Part shown: positions 1-12,400 of the stretch, piece after piece
Layout of the letters: every line of letters begins with the position of its first letter
Numbering within the stretch: the stretch's first letter is position 1
Origin: Saccopteryx bilineata
Lineage: Eukaryota > Chordata > Mammalia > Chiroptera > Emballonuridae
Assembly (NCBI RefSeq): GCF_036850765.1
Contig: NC_089493.1
Span: 299,142,349 to 299,206,348, forward strand
Direction of reading: 5' to 3'
DNA length: 64,000 bases
The notes under the pieces: model-generated
The model's database searches: none
What the model saw: the letters and a program-made list of their open reading frames with translations, nothing else
Told to the model about the DNA's origin: nothing
Translations under genes and position numbers: made by a program

Positions 1-292
1 AACTGTGAGCCCCAAACAGTGAGGAGTGTGACTGTCAGGGGTCCCAAAAGAGCAGGGTTCCCATTGGGTGTTGCGAGGGCCAGGAGGGAGGGCAGGGCTG
101 GGGGGCAGCCCACTCTCAACGCACCAGGAGGCTCCACCACGTGGAGGCCTTTGTGACGTCAGAGGTGTCCTCCCTCAGTCGCGCCAAGCAGCGGCCTGTA
201 CTTGACCTGCTGGTCACCGCGATCCCACGGGCGGCGCTATGCTCACTGCCCCTCTCGGCAGGAAGGGGCAGGGACACGCGCACGGGACCCAC
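1..292 (-). other. GTPBP6: GTPBP6 intron 2, possible exon 3 remnant
   Basis: This stretch lies downstream of the exon 2 donor of GTPBP6. The family's next exon should start with a segment resembling EKIRGSPDVTCVF. On the minus strand near 150-185 I see only a faint match (an S-D-V-T-like codon run after a GAGGGAG stretch) with the frame lost immediately afterwards. No convincing exon can be called. It may be a decayed exon 3, or exon 3 may lie beyond the window edge. Confidence 0.25.
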
Positions 293-430
293 CTGTCAGG
301 TGCTCCTAGGTCCCTTTGCCGAAGACGAGCTTCCGATCGGGCGCTTTGATCGGCACCATCCTCGTCTCCACCACAGACCAGCTGTCCAGCGTGTGGACCA
401 GCGCTTTCGCCTCCGCTACCTGCCACTCAG
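293..430 (-). pseudogene. GTPBP6: GTPBP6 exon 2 with in-frame stop
   Basis: The translation includes EWQVAEAKALVHTLD, SWSVVET and APDRKLVFGKG, the N-terminal region of GTPBP6, an HflX-type GTPase of the mitochondrial ribosome. The acceptor AG at 431-432 and the donor GTGGGT from 292 downward are intact, and the 138-bp exon joins exon 1 in phase 1. In the reading frame, codon 306-308 is TAG, four codons before the donor, where I recall human having Phe (GKGNFEHLT). The residues after the stop (EHLT) are still recognisable, so this is a substitution and not a frame slip. Translation would end long before the GTPase domain. A sequencing error is possible, but two base changes from TTT or TTC would be needed. 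Confidence 0.7.
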
Positions 431-439
431 CTTCGGGGA

Positions 440-840
440 GAGACGCGTCCTTGGTGACGGAAGCTTCCAGAGGTACAGGGCCAGTGGGGACGGGGTTCAC
501 TTAAGCCCCCCAACCCCTGCCCCTCGGATCCTGCTCCCACTAACCCCCGCCATCAGAATCCTCAGCGTACACGAAGCCCCGCCCACCCTCGCTGGCTTCC
601 AACCCTGGAGCCCCGCCCCTAACCTAACCTCCGCCACTCCCGACAAAGTTCCAGCCACGGAACCCCACCCCCAGCAAATAAGCCCCGCCCACTCACGCAG
701 AAATTCCAGCCCGGAGCCCCACCCACTCTCGCCGAACCCCGCCCCTAGCCTAAGCTCCGCCACTCCCGACGAAGTTCCAGCCGCGAAACCCCGCCCCCAG
801 CGCAGAAGCCCCGCCCACTCGCCGGAGTTCCAGCTCTAGA
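440..840. repeat. GC-box-rich imperfect repeats, GTPBP6 intron 1
   Basis: Intron 1 of GTPBP6 holds at least two imperfect copies (about 605-730 and 730-835) of a unit rich in CCCCGCCC boxes, with shared strings such as CTCCGCCACTCCCGAC and AAGCCCCGCCCACT. The string GCGCAGAAGCCCCGCCCACT also occurs at 960-980, inside the preserved part of exon 1, so the repeat appears to include exon-derived sequence. The copies may act as Sp1-type promoter elements. That is inference. Confidence 0.6.
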
Positions 841-865
841 GCCTCGCCGCCGCCCCGGGGGTCAC

Positions 866-1043
866 CTCGAGTTAAAACTGCGCCTTCGCGGGTCCCCACT
901 TGACCCGCGGGGTGCACCAGACACACGCGCTGCGCCCCCGCCGGCAGCAGCGGTTGCCGGCGCAGAAGCCCCGCCCACTCTCGCCGGAGTGCCAACCCGG
1001 AGTCCCGCCCACTTTCGCCGGAGCCCCGGAGCCCCGCCCCTAG
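866..1043 (-). pseudogene. GTPBP6: GTPBP6 exon 1, 3' part, no in-frame ATG
   Basis: Translation contains GLLRRQPLLPAGAQRVCLVHP, which matches the exon 1 end of GTPBP6 that I recall. The donor GTGACC follows at 865 downward with the phase expected by exon 2. After LVHP the residues no longer match the family (expected DVKWGP), yet that motif is present in another frame. This fits a +1 and a later +2 indel that together restore the frame. Going upstream, the open frame meets TAG at 1044-1046 without any ATG, so no normal start is available. The family normally has a longer basic mitochondrial presequence here. The copy may be a decaying or lineage-modified gene. Confidence 0.6.
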
Positions 1044-1500
1044 CTAAGCTCCGGCGCAGCAGCTCCTCCTCCGCCTCCCCGGCCCGGCTACTCCGGCCAT
1101 CCGCACGTGGGCCCCGGCCGCCGCCCCTTCAGGCCCCGCCCGGAGTCCCGGGGCCGAAGGCGGCGAGCGCGCGAAGGGGACACGGCGTCGGCGACGGAGC
1201 GGCCTTTACAGCTCAACTGCCGCGGGACACGCGAGAGAACCAGGCTCCCGGGCGGACGGCGGCCCGCATGGTCCACATCCCACGTCCTGCCGAACGCCAT
1301 GGGGCGGGGCCGGATGCGCGATTCCGTGCGCACCGCGCATTGGCCGTGCGGCGTCACGTGCTTCGCGGGGGGTAGCAGTTACCGCGGTGCTCGCGCTCCG
1401 CGTGCGTTCTTTTCCGCGCGCCCGATCCCGGCAGGACGCCCCCGAACGCGGCCGGGCTCAGTCCCCAGACCTCAGTGCGCGCTTCCTCTGGCGCCGTCCC
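1044..1500 (-). promoter_or_regulatory. CpG island, GTPBP6 promoter region
   Basis: This is very GC- and CpG-rich sequence upstream of GTPBP6 exon 1. It holds an inverted CCAAT box (GCATTGGCC near 1336), an E-box in GTCACGTGC near 1353, and several GGGCGGGG/CCCCGCCC boxes. No TATA box was seen. The positions suit a housekeeping promoter of a minus-strand gene. The transcription start cannot be placed from sequence. Confidence 0.6.
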
Positions 1501-1504
1501 GCGC

Positions 1505-2715
1505 CCCGCCCCGGTCTCCGGTGGGCGCTGTACGTGTCCATCTAGCCCCTATTTGTACGTATTGCTTCTGCACGCCGCGACCCGGGACGGAACCTGTGAC
1601 CTCTGTGCACTGGTTGGGCGCTGTACCCACTGGACCGCCCGGCCGGGGCCTGGTAGTCGGGCCCCTCGTGCGGCTGTTGCCCCTGCTGCTCCCACGGCAC
1701 AGAGACGTGGGTGGGTGGGTGGGTCCATGCAAAACTTGCAAGGTCCCGACTTGAGTCACGTTCTTCCCTCTGCTGACAATTTCAAACTGTCTAGGGGAGA
1801 GCGGCGCATTCAAACTCAGGGTCTGCGGCCTGGCTGGCTGGTTCATTGGTTAGATCGTTCTCCTTAAATGCAGAGGTTGTCAGCTCCATCCCATCTGTCT
1901 CTTCCTCTCCCTCTAAAATCAATTAAAGAAAAGAAAGCCCCTGGGTCGGAAAGGTCTGTACCCTAGAGCAAGATGTAATGAGTTAAGGGTCGGCTGTGTC
2001 CTTCATTATGTGGTTTACAGTCTTCGGGACCTCACTTAGCACGCTGACTTGGTCTTAGTGGAAGGTCCGGCCAAGACGTCGTGGTCAAGTGTACTTGCAT
2101 TTTGCACTCTGAGGAAACACGTGACATGTCCCTATAGATATTTTGGGAGGTGCAGAAAAGAGCACAGGGCAACTCGGCAGCTCTGGGGACGGCTTCTGAC
2201 CGGGCCCTGCGGGGTGGAACCAAAACACAGGTGACCCCCAAACACCAGAGCCCATAGACTCCCAACTGTGGAGGGCGCCCTGAGGACCCATTCAGGGGGA
2301 CACGGCCCGGTCTTGTGGCTCCCGTGGCCTGAATCGCTGGCCTGTGTGGGCCGTTCCCAGGGGCGTTGGGACACTGCAGGCCTCACATGCCTCCCTCTGT
2401 TCCTGGGGCTGGGAACATGCTGGCAGAGGTTTAGGGCGAGTATCTGGGGGTTCACAGAGCTGCTGGGGCAGGTGGGAGGTCAGCGTGCCATACAACAGAC
2501 ACCTCGTGGCCACACTACTATGCAGGTTTGTCCTGGGGGTGACACCCACCCAGGCTGAGGCGTGGGTGACTCCAGGTTATTTGTTCTGCTCCTGACAAGC
2601 AGTGTCTATGCCAGTGTGGGAAGGGGGTCAGAGCCCCAGGAGGCAGGGAGGGAGGACAAGGGAAGAGGTCCACATGCCTGTCTGGGGCCGTGGGGCGTGG
2701 CTGGCTGAGGAGAGC
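1505..2715. other. Intergenic, GTPBP6 to PPP2R3B
   Basis: This is the space between the GTPBP6 promoter and the PPP2R3B 3' end. Apart from one SINE fragment I see no exon, RNA gene or long array. The open frames here are short and lack any family likeness. Confidence 0.6.
1830..1940 (+). mobile_element. Degraded tRNA-derived SINE fragment
   Basis: The sequence has a head resembling CTGGCTGGCTGGTTCATTGGTTAG, followed by TGTCAGCTCCATCCC and a pyrimidine-rich tail ending in TCTAAAATCAATTAAAGAAAAG. This is the layout of old VES-like bat SINEs. It is diverged and I found no target duplication. Confidence 0.5.
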
Positions 2716-2719
2716 CTGA

Positions 2720-3281
2720 GGCTGAGAACGCTTATATTATTTATTTGAAAATACAAATACGATTTCATAAAACATTTTTAAATCGCTCTACACAGCAAAT
2801 AAAAATTAACTTTACACGTTTTGTACACTGAAGAGGAAACATTCCCATGAGCACCCGCCTGGGGCAGCCCTGTGCCCGCAGCGCGTGCAGACGGGAGGCG
2901 CGGGGCTGCAGGAAGTGCCCATGGCTCCGAAGCCGCAGTCCATGCAGGGAGCAGGACAGGCAGGTCGTCCCAGGCAGAGGTGGGTCCTCACCGGTGTGGC
3001 CCATTGGCCAGGACGCAGTCCGTCTCCCAACCTCAGCTCAGAAGCCAGACCGAGGGCTGAGGGATGTCTGACGTACGGGGAGCCAGCTGTGTCCCGAGCC
3101 GCATGTCCTCTGCCCGCCAGGCCGGCTGGCGGCACACCCTTCCAGGGCCACCTCCACGGAGAATAAATAGAACGCCTCACGCCACCCAAACGCACCTTGT
3201 TCTCTGCACAAGAGCTCAACCACGAAACAGCAAACGGCTTTGTTTGCACAGAAGCTGCTGCACCTGGCCGGCCGCAGGACG
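2720..3281 (-). other. PPP2R3B: PPP2R3B 3' UTR
   Basis: This is the continuous stretch between the stop codon at 3282-3284 and the AATAAA signal. Its length of about 560 nt is inferred from the signal alone. No further exon-like sequence is seen. Confidence 0.65.
2740..2745 (-). terminator. PPP2R3B: PPP2R3B poly(A) signal AATAAA
   Basis: The minus strand reads CAAATAAATAATA here, about 540 nt past the PPP2R3B stop codon, in an AT-rich stretch unlike its surroundings. Cleavage is expected 10-30 nt further on, near 2710-2730. Confidence 0.75.
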
Positions 3282-3432
3282 TCACGAGGGCTGCAGCTCG
3301 TCCTCCTCGCACTCGTAGTCGTACAGGTCCACCGCGCCCAGGGCGGACGGCGTCTCAAAGAAGGGCCTCTGGGCCAGCGGCGTACGCAGGGAGCTCAGCT
3401 TCTGGTCCACAGGGCTCAGCTCCGCCTCGTAC
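3282..3432 (-). CDS. PPP2R3B: PPP2R3B exon 13 (C-terminus and stop)
   Basis: The coding part is 151 nt, beginning after CTGCAG at 3433-3438 and ending with TGA at 3282-3284. It encodes [15 protein letters not shown], the [16 protein letters not shown] segment, and an acidic end. The B'' beta C-terminus is normally acidic like this. Confidence 0.95.
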
Positions 3433-6400
3433 CTGCAGGAGGGTCGCGGTGAGAGCACAAGCCACTGGGGACATGGCGGGGTTCCATGATGGGGACAAGG
3501 GGGCTCACGAGGCCACGCGAGGGCCGTGGTGAGACCGTGCACAGCAGGCCAATGATCAGGAAACAAGCCTAGCCTTCCCGTGTCATGGATGGAGACCTAC
3601 TGGACACTCACAGGGTGACCTGCGCATCAGGACAACGCTGTGAAAACCATTGTAGGCTCCGAGGAAAAGCCTCCCACTGGGGAGACGGTAGCTCTGCTGG
3701 CCGGATGTCCCCACTGTCACCCACAGCTCAGCTCCCCGCCTGGGGCCTCTGCATCCGAGCAAGACCCGTGTGCAGAGAACGACCCCGACGGACACACAGG
3801 AACAGATCCCGCACCCCACGAGGGACACGTGAGGAGACGGGAAACCTGAGGCTGCGTAGTGAACACTCCCACAGGACAACGGGGACGGAACTGCACCAGG
3901 ATGGCGCACATCCGTGCAGTTAGAGGAAACTTCTCAGGAGCGCGGTGCCAGCAGCAGTGTGAGTGGACCTGTTGCCCAAGCCCCTGGCTGCCACTTACAG
4001 GGGAGTCCACCCCCACCCCGGGGCCCGGGCACTGTGCCGAGGTGAAGGCTCACACGCAGAGACCAGTATGAACGCCACACACAGGCTCTGGCCTCCCACA
4101 CGGGCAGCTGTGGGCCCCGTACCCAGCGCTCCGCAGCAATGACTGGCTGCTGCCGTCCCTGTGTCCCCGCCCCGCCCCCGCCCCCCACTCACCCGTCCTC
4201 CCAGCGCTCCGCAGCAATGACTGGCTGCTGCGTCCCTGTGTCCCCGCCCTGCCCCCGCCCCCCACTCACCCGTCCTCCCAGCGCTCCGCAGCAATGACTG
4301 GCGGCTGCGTCCCTGTGTCCCCGCCCCGCCCCCACCCCCACTCACCCGTCCTCCCAGCGCTCCGCAGCAATGACTGGCTGCTGCCATCCCTGTGGCCCCG
4401 CCCCACTCCGCCCCCACTCACCCGTCCTCCCAGTGCTCCGCAGCAATGACTGGCTGCTGCCATCCCTGTGGTCCCGCCCTGCCCCCGCCCCCCACTCACC
4501 CGTCCTCCCAGCGCTCCGCAGCCATGACTGGCTGTTGCCATCCCTGTGGCCCCGCCCTGCCCCCGCCCCCCACTCACCCGTCCTCCCAGCGCTCCGCAGC
4601 AATGACTGGCGGCTGCGTCCCTGTGTCCCCGCCCTGCCCCCGCCCCCCACTCACCCGTCCTCCCAGCGCTCCGCAGCCATGACTGGCTGTTGCCATCCCT
4701 GTGGCCCCGCCCTGCCCCCGCCCCCCACTCACCCGTCCTCCCAGCGCTCCGCAGCAATGACTGGCTGCTGCCATCCCTGTGTCCCTGCCCTGCCCCCACC
4801 CACCCGTCCTCCCAGTGCTCCGCAGCAATGACTGGCTGCTGCCACCCCTGTCTCCCCGCCCCACCCCCACTCACCCGTCCTCCCAGGGCTCCCCGGCAGC
4901 CTCCTCCGCCACCAGGATGTCGTACTCCTCAGCTGCGTACTTCTCCCAGTCCGACAGCTCGGGCCCTTCGGTCTCGGTCTCCTGGACAGGACACGCACGT
5001 CACAGGCTGCACGCGCATGGCACCCAGCACGCCCTGGGCTCCCGGCCGCACTCACCCTGAGCAGCGACACCTGCTCCTTCTGCTCGTGGTCCAGGTACTT
5101 CTCGATGTTGAAGAAGGTGTCGAAGAAGACGTGGGCCAGCCTGCAGCGCTTGAGGTCCTGCAGCGTGATCTTCCCTGCGGGGATGCAGTGGGGACGGTCA
5201 CCCGGAGCACGGCCAAGGGGTGCTTGCGTGGGGGACGTACCCTAAGAATCGCGGCACAGCGCCACGTGTCTGACACGCGCTCAGAACATGAAAAGGGCCC
5301 AGGAGGCCGTCCCAGGTGAGGATGGAGCCTGGACTGGGGGCAGGCAGAACAGGTGACGTGTGTGCATCCACCATGGGTGGCGCACACTCATCTGAGCTGT
5401 GGGGACATGGCAGGAATCCCAGGGCAGGGGAAGTAGGGTCTCCGGACGACAGCTGCAATGTCCTGGACTCAGCACACAGAGGCCACATGCATGGAGCTGT
5501 GCTAGTTCAGAGACCCCCTCCCCGTCTCTGACCTCAGCGGTCCTGAGTCCCGCATGGCGCTCTGTCGGCCACCCCGTGAAGGAACCTTTCCAGGGGAGGG
5601 CAGTCAGGACGTCCTGAGCTGACCTGGGGATCCCGGCTCAGGGCCTGGCCTCCAGCTGCTAATGGACATGGGCACTGCCCACAGCAGGGGTCCCAGCTAC
5701 ACACCCTGAGGTTGGAAACCGAGGGGCATGGGCAGACGTTGGCGACACCCAGCTTCCTGACCCTCTGTGGTCACCTACCAAGACAGGACCCCTCACCAGG
5801 GAGGTCTCGGGACAGGAAGGAATGGGAGCCCCTGAGCTGGGTCAGACATAGGGGCTGTCCAGCAAACCAGGGTGCTGGTGTGTCCAGTGCTGACCTGGGC
5901 GCTGTCTCCAAGACACGGTCTGTACCGGCCAGCCTGACGCTCTGCTCAGCCTGGTCACCAATGGAGAGGGCACAGACTTCTCTGATGGGCCCCACATGCC
6001 GGGACGCCCGCCCCCCACGGGGACCGCAGCCCCATGGAGACCGCAGCCCCACGGGGACCGCAGCCCGGGTGGCACCTGTGCTCTGGGGCTTCACCAGGTC
6101 CAGCATCTGGCACAGGCAGTCCTCGAAGGGCAGGGCCTCGATGGCCATGCAGTCCAGCCGGCGGCACTGCTCCTCGTAGAAGTACTCCAGCTCGAACATG
6201 GAGAGCACCCCGTCCCCGTCCAGGTCCATGCAGCGGAACCAGTACTCGATGCTGCGCACGTGGGCGAGCGGGGCTGGTCGGCTCTGGCCCCTCAGGACAG
6301 CTCCCAACCCCAGGACCCCTCCTCCTTGGACGGACCCCGCCTGGCACTGAGCCGTCCCCGGGGAAGGACCAGATGGCCTTCTCGCTCAGCGATGCTCCAA

Positions 6401-9400
6401 CCCGGCTGCCCCTGCACGACCAGGAGCCTGGGGCAGCAGACACCCACCTGGTCGGGGTCTTCTTGTCCTCCTCGGAGATCAGAAACCAGACGAAGTCGGC
6501 GTAGCTGATCTTCCCCTCCTTCTGCACCCTTCTGCCTCTGGGTTCAGGGTGGGGTTGAGACAGGACCGCGTCGGGGGGAGCAGCTTCAGCTGGGACCCTA
6601 CCTGTGTCCCAGGGCTGCTCGGTCCCCCTGGGAAGGGGCTGAGACCTGTGACCGCACAGGAGGCCCCCTGACTCAGGTGGGGAGGACAGTGGCCAGGGCC
6701 TGGCTGACGGCATCTCACAGCCCCAACTGCGTCACTCAGACACCAGGGCCCAACAAGGGCCACTGGGGTGCCCCTTACTAAGGACGTCACAAAACAAGTG
6801 TCCCCTTTAAGACCCCATGACAAAAACGGGTGCTTGTCACCTCAGTGACAGCTGTGTCCCATGTCAGGGTGTGGGGCAGGCAACGGGACGTGTGCACAAA
6901 CCCTCGCCCCCCCCCCGGGACACAGCATGCGGAGACCTACCGCGTCACTGCCCCGGAGAAGACCCTCTCGATCATCTTGGTGGAAATGGCTGCAAGAGAG
7001 ACGGCTGTGAGTGCGGGGCCGCCCCTCAGGGAGCTGGGAGGCAGCTCTGCAGCTGAGGCCGGGTCAGGGCGGAACCCTGTGGACCAGGATGTGCCCCCCA
7101 CATGCCCCAGTCTCCAGTACCAGGGCTGAGATGCTGACCCGGGGCCCCGTGACGGAGCAGAGGCACAGAGGGGACAGGTTGCAGCCACAGCCTCAGGGCC
7201 CAGCTGCCCAACACCATCAGCCGGCTGTGCCTAGAGCACAGATGCATCTCAGCCACAGGCGACGAACCAGCAAGAGGGGAAGCAGGTATGTCTGCTGGTG
7301 CCTAAAGCAAGGACCCAGATGGGGGGTCGGAAAAGAAATGTTTCTCTCCCTCAGTCCTGAGAGCTGAAGTCTGAGATCCAATCGTCACAGGGCTGGGTCC
7401 TCCTGAGGCCTCTCTCCTGGGCGTGCAGACGGCCGTGTCCTGCCTGGGACCTCACACAGTCATCCCTCTGTGTGTGTCTGTGTCCTCACCTCTTCTTGGG
7501 ACCCCATCCTGTGGCATCAAGCCCACTCTAGTGACCTTACTCTACCTTGCTCTGTCAAGACCCATCTCCACACACAGCCCCATTCTGAGGTCCTGTGGGT
7601 AAGACTTAAACGTAGGAGTTTTGAGGAGCACAGTTCAGTCCGTAGCAAGCACTATGCTCACAAAACAGGAAACAGTCACTCCCCTCCTGGCTCACCCTGC
7701 TGCAGGATGGCCACTCCTGGGGGGAGGGAGTGGGCAGTGTCAGAGGTAGGAGACTATTTTGCAAAAACAGACACGCCCACGTCCATGTCCTGACCCTCAA
7801 CTCCTGCGAACAAGGTCCCATGCGGACTAGGATCCTTAACGATGTAATTAGTGAGGGGTCAGAGACGAGTCACCCTGGGTCAGGGGGGCCCTGCACCCAG
7901 TGACAGGGACTTTAGAAGAGACAGAGGAGGAGACACAGACACAGAGGAGAAGCCGCGTGGGGACGGAGGCAGAGACGGAGGGAGGCAGCCACCAGCCCCG
8001 GATGCCTGCAGCCCCAGGAGCTGGGATAGGCAGGGGGGACCCTCCCTGGAGCCTCGGAGAGAGTGTGGCCCTGGGACCCCTGGATCTCAGATGTCTAGTC
8101 TGTGGGATGGGGAGGGCGAGTTAAGCCCCATCTGCAGTCCTGTTCAGCATCGTCTGCAAACTCCCCACACCCTCCTCCTTGACGATGCCTTACTCCCCTG
8201 AACTCGGGACTTCCGGCCTCCAGAACCGACAGGCCCACTGTCTGTTGACTTAGGGACACCTGTGCCCGCGTCACGATGGCCCCGGGGAGCCAGGTCAGCT
8301 AAACCACACGGAACAAGTGAGGAAACCCGAACGTGGCTGCACAGGACGGCGTCACCTCAGACCAGCGTCCTTGGCCTTCCCAGGAGGGAACAGGCCTGCT
8401 GCTGCCAGTGCAGGAACCCTGCTGGGCCTCAGAGGCAGCACCCGAGAAGGGACACATGAAGGCAGGTGGGACCTGGCCACGCAGGGCTCACCCAGCAGAC
8501 CCGGCATGATGCCATGAGCAGGAGTGTCCCCAGACACCCAGGGACAAACTGAGGAGACCTGTGGTGAAACGGGGCACAGCCGGCTCCTGGGAGAGGAGCC
8601 CCCCCTCCCGTGCATGTCCCCTGCGTGCACGGCCCCCCTGTGCGCACCCCCTCCGTGCACCACCCATCGGTGCGCCCGTGTGCCTCGCACCGTGGTCATT
8701 GTGCCGGGCCAGGTCCTGCGGGTCGATGAGCAGGTCGTGGTCCGTGTCCAGCTCCCAGAACTTGCAGTAGATGACGTAGAAGTGCTCGTAGGAGAAGTAC
8801 TCCGTCAGCTGGTTGATGTCCGCCTCCTCCTCCAGGAGTGCCACGTTCTGCCAGACAGAGGAGCCGTGGGGTCGCCCGAGGCTGCACTGCGAGCCCTGCT
8901 TGCGCGTTGGTGCTCAGCGCCTGGGTCAGGGCTGCCCCCGTCAGCAGGACAGCGCCGGGACGCCCATGTGCTCAGGGCAGGGCCCGGCAGCCCCCCCCCC
9001 CCACAGGCCCCCCCATCCTAGCCCACGTCCACACCCTCAGTGCAGGGGGGGGGGGTCAGGCCAGGTGCCCACCACTGGCTGCCCACCTGCAGGAAGGTGC
9101 TCCTCCGCAGCTCTGCGCACGTGATCCGCCCAGACCAGGACCTGTTGACCGTGTAGAAGATCCTCTGGATGACCTGCGGGAGGCAGCGGTCAGCAGACAG
9201 CACAGGCGCAGTTCCCCACGTCGCCAGCAGAGGGCGCCTGCCCCACACACAGAGACAGCTGGGCTGCGGACCAGGTCCTGCCTCGGGGGCAGCACGGAGG
9301 TGACCATGCGGCAGGAGGGGCAGCCATGCCTCAGATGACACACCTGAGCTGCGATGGGGCCGTGGGCAGCTGTCCTGACAGGCTGCAAGTCCTCACAACC

Positions 9401-12400
9401 ACGTGTGGTGGAAACAAGAGTCTCCCAGCACGTCCACAAGCACACGTGAGCACCGGGTGAAAAGCATGACTTTAAGGCTAGACTGGGACACATCCCACCC
9501 GGCGGTGAGGACACCTGCGTTCAGGGCTCAGCAGCGGTCCTGGAGGGGTGTGTCCTCACCCAGGACGACCCCCACCTGTGCCTGTACCATCAGTATAGAA
9601 GGGATGGAGCCCCCACGTGTGAACATAAGCCTTGCTTATGCTCTGTGCTCCCCGTTCTCAGGACAGTGATGCCCCCACTGACAGTGGTGGGGGGCACGCG
9701 GAGTCTGGAATCACGGCACATGGCTCCTCACACGTGTGCTCCACAGGATGTATGCTCCCACCAGAGCGCACAGCAGAGGCTGGGCTGCCACAGCTCAGGT
9801 GGGGCTGTGTGGGAAGCCTGTCCTCCCCTTCCAAGCTGTGCTCTGACTGGGATGGACCTGTGCTGTCTGCTCGCCCCGGGGCAGGCAGGGCTAGTGTGCC
9901 TGCTGGACACGCCGCAGGACCGCCAGGCCCTTGGGACTTGCTGTGCTTGGTGCCCGGAGTCGAGGCGTGCACCTGACTCGGGGCTCACACGAGGCCCTCT
10001 GCGTGCAAACCGCTGACAGCTCGTCTACGGCTGGGAAGAGGGTCTGGGAGGGACAGGGCCCGTGGACAGGGGTCCTCGCTCACATTACGGGGGACGGGCA
10101 CTGGTGCCCAGTACTCACGGTGGTGATGTAGCGAGAATGGAACTCCGACGCCTCCTTCAGGAAGGCCAGGCCAGGGTGGGTGTTCACCACGTCCTGCAGA
10201 TGCAGACGGGACAAGACAGCTCTGCGCACGGTGGCCACGGAGGGCTGCACATACACCCGCCCCCCATCCCTGCACCTTCAGCTGGGTGCTGTGTGCACAC
10301 ACATGGCGCACGCTGCTTGTACAAAGCCAGATGTGGGAGCGTGTAAAACCACATCATCCACTGGCAGAGAAAGGACAGGAATCACACCACGCTCCCCGCC
10401 CACGCAGTTTACTCCACACACGAGACAGCACGGACGTCCCTTCAATATGTCCCCGTTTCACGAGCTACACTCACAGGACCCTCTGAGTCCCTTCTGCTGG
10501 GTCTGCTCTGGTCCCCGTAGTCACTCAGAGTGACGGCACACACAGCCCAGAAGGCTAACCCGGACGTCTTCCCATTCTGCCCCAGTGAGGGACTGACGCA
10601 GGAAACCGTGTCCGGGAACCAGAGTGGCATTTGCAAAACCATGCCCAGTGTCCTCACCCCGCTTCAGAAAGGAAGGCCCACGCTCAGTGCCGCTGCCCCC
10701 ATGCCCATGTGGCACAGACTCCACGTCCCATAGCACGAAGGCCACGTGGTGCGGGCGGGGGCGGGGCGCGTGGTGCACAGGGCCTACCTGCAGGAAGGGG
10801 ACGAAGTCCTCCTGCACCAGGTAGTTGCAGCCCGGGTTCATCAGCAGGTGGACGAACTTGGCAGCATCGTCATGACAGTTCTGCAGGATCCTGGAGGCAC
10901 AGAGGGTGGTCTGCAGGTGCTCTCACCATGTGCCCGCCCCTCCCCCAGCCAGGAGACGGGCTGTGCCAGACGGTGCGTGGACAGGGGCCCGGCAGGGCCA
11001 GCCGCGGGGGAGGCACTGCTGGCCGCCTCTCCCCTCCCACGCCCAGGCCCAGGACTCACTTTCTCCACATGGCGATGAACTTGTGGACGGACACGGAGCC
11101 TGAGCGCTCTCCCCCGGCGGCCCAGAACAGCGGCCCTTTCCAATACAGCGGGCAGCCGCAGGCCTGCGGACAGCAACCAGGGCGGTGAGCGCACGGGCAG
11201 CGACACAGGGGCAGCACCGCACGGGTGCGACCCCGCTGCGGCACGGACCCGCCCCCGCACGGAGCGACCCTGCTGCGGTACGGACCCGCCCCCGCACGGA
11301 CCGCCCCCAAGCAGGACTGCTACTCAGGAAAGAAGTGAGACGCAACTCTGTAGAAATCAATCAGTTTGCCGCTCCAGTCACTGGAGGGATGAGAAGACAA
11401 GGCCAGACTGGGAGAGACGCGCAGGACACACATCCTGCCCGCAACAGACCACCGAGACCCCTCTTCCAATGGGTCCACAGAGCAGAACAAGCCGGGTCAC
11501 GACTCACCTGCTCCCCCTGTCTGGGCGCCGGCCCGTGTCCCTGCTCAGGACATCTGTACACCCGTGCCCTCTTCCCCTCCTGCACACGGGGCTCCCCCTC
11601 CCACGTGTGAGGGTCCCACACGTCGGCCTTAGGTGCAGTTGTTCCCTCGTCACTCTGTGCCGTGTTTGGAGGGTAGAGGGCAGTTTCCTCCTCCCCCCAG
11701 AACGCTCGATGTCCTAGAACCACGCAGACCACAGCCACGGGAGGGCACACATCCTCGCAGAACGCCGTCTGCTCTCACTGTTAACACCCCTCGTTCCTTC
11801 TGCTGTCTCCTACCCCCCACCTCACCATGTGACCAGGGAGGCCACAGGAGGCCCTGAGGTCATGAGTAACGAGGGTGGCGCCCCCCAAAAGGGGACCGGT
11901 GACCTTGCCAGAGGCCCCAGAGAGCTGTGGAGCCCTGAATCCCCTGAGCACGCGGGAAGGTGGCATCTGCAGCCGGGAGGCCTCACTGACCAGCACCATG
12001 GCCTCAGACCACCAACCCGCAGACGCTGAGCAGCGACCGTGTGTGGTCACAGCACTTCTGTGGAGTCCGCTGCAGCAGCGTGAGCTGGGACTGGTCACAG
12101 CACTTCTGTGGAGTCCGCTGCAGCAGCGTGAGCTGGGACTGGTCACAGCACTTCTGTGGAGTCCGCTGCAGCAGCGTGAGCTGGGACTGGCCACAGCAGT
12201 TCTGTGGAGTCCGCTGCAGCAGTGTGAGCTGGGACTGGCCACAGCACTTCTGTGGAGTCCGCTGCAGCAGCGTGAGCTGGGACTGGCCACAGCACTTCTG
12301 TGGAGTCCGCTGCAGCAGCGTGAGCTGGGACTGGCCACAGCAGTTCTGTGGAGTCCGCTGCAGCAGCGTGAGCTGGGACTGGTCACAGCACTTCTGTGGA

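Noticed and set aside
141..839. Plus-strand 232-codon open frame at the left edge
   Set aside because: It runs antisense to GTPBP6 exons and through GC-box repeats. Its product is Pro/Arg/Ser-rich low complexity.
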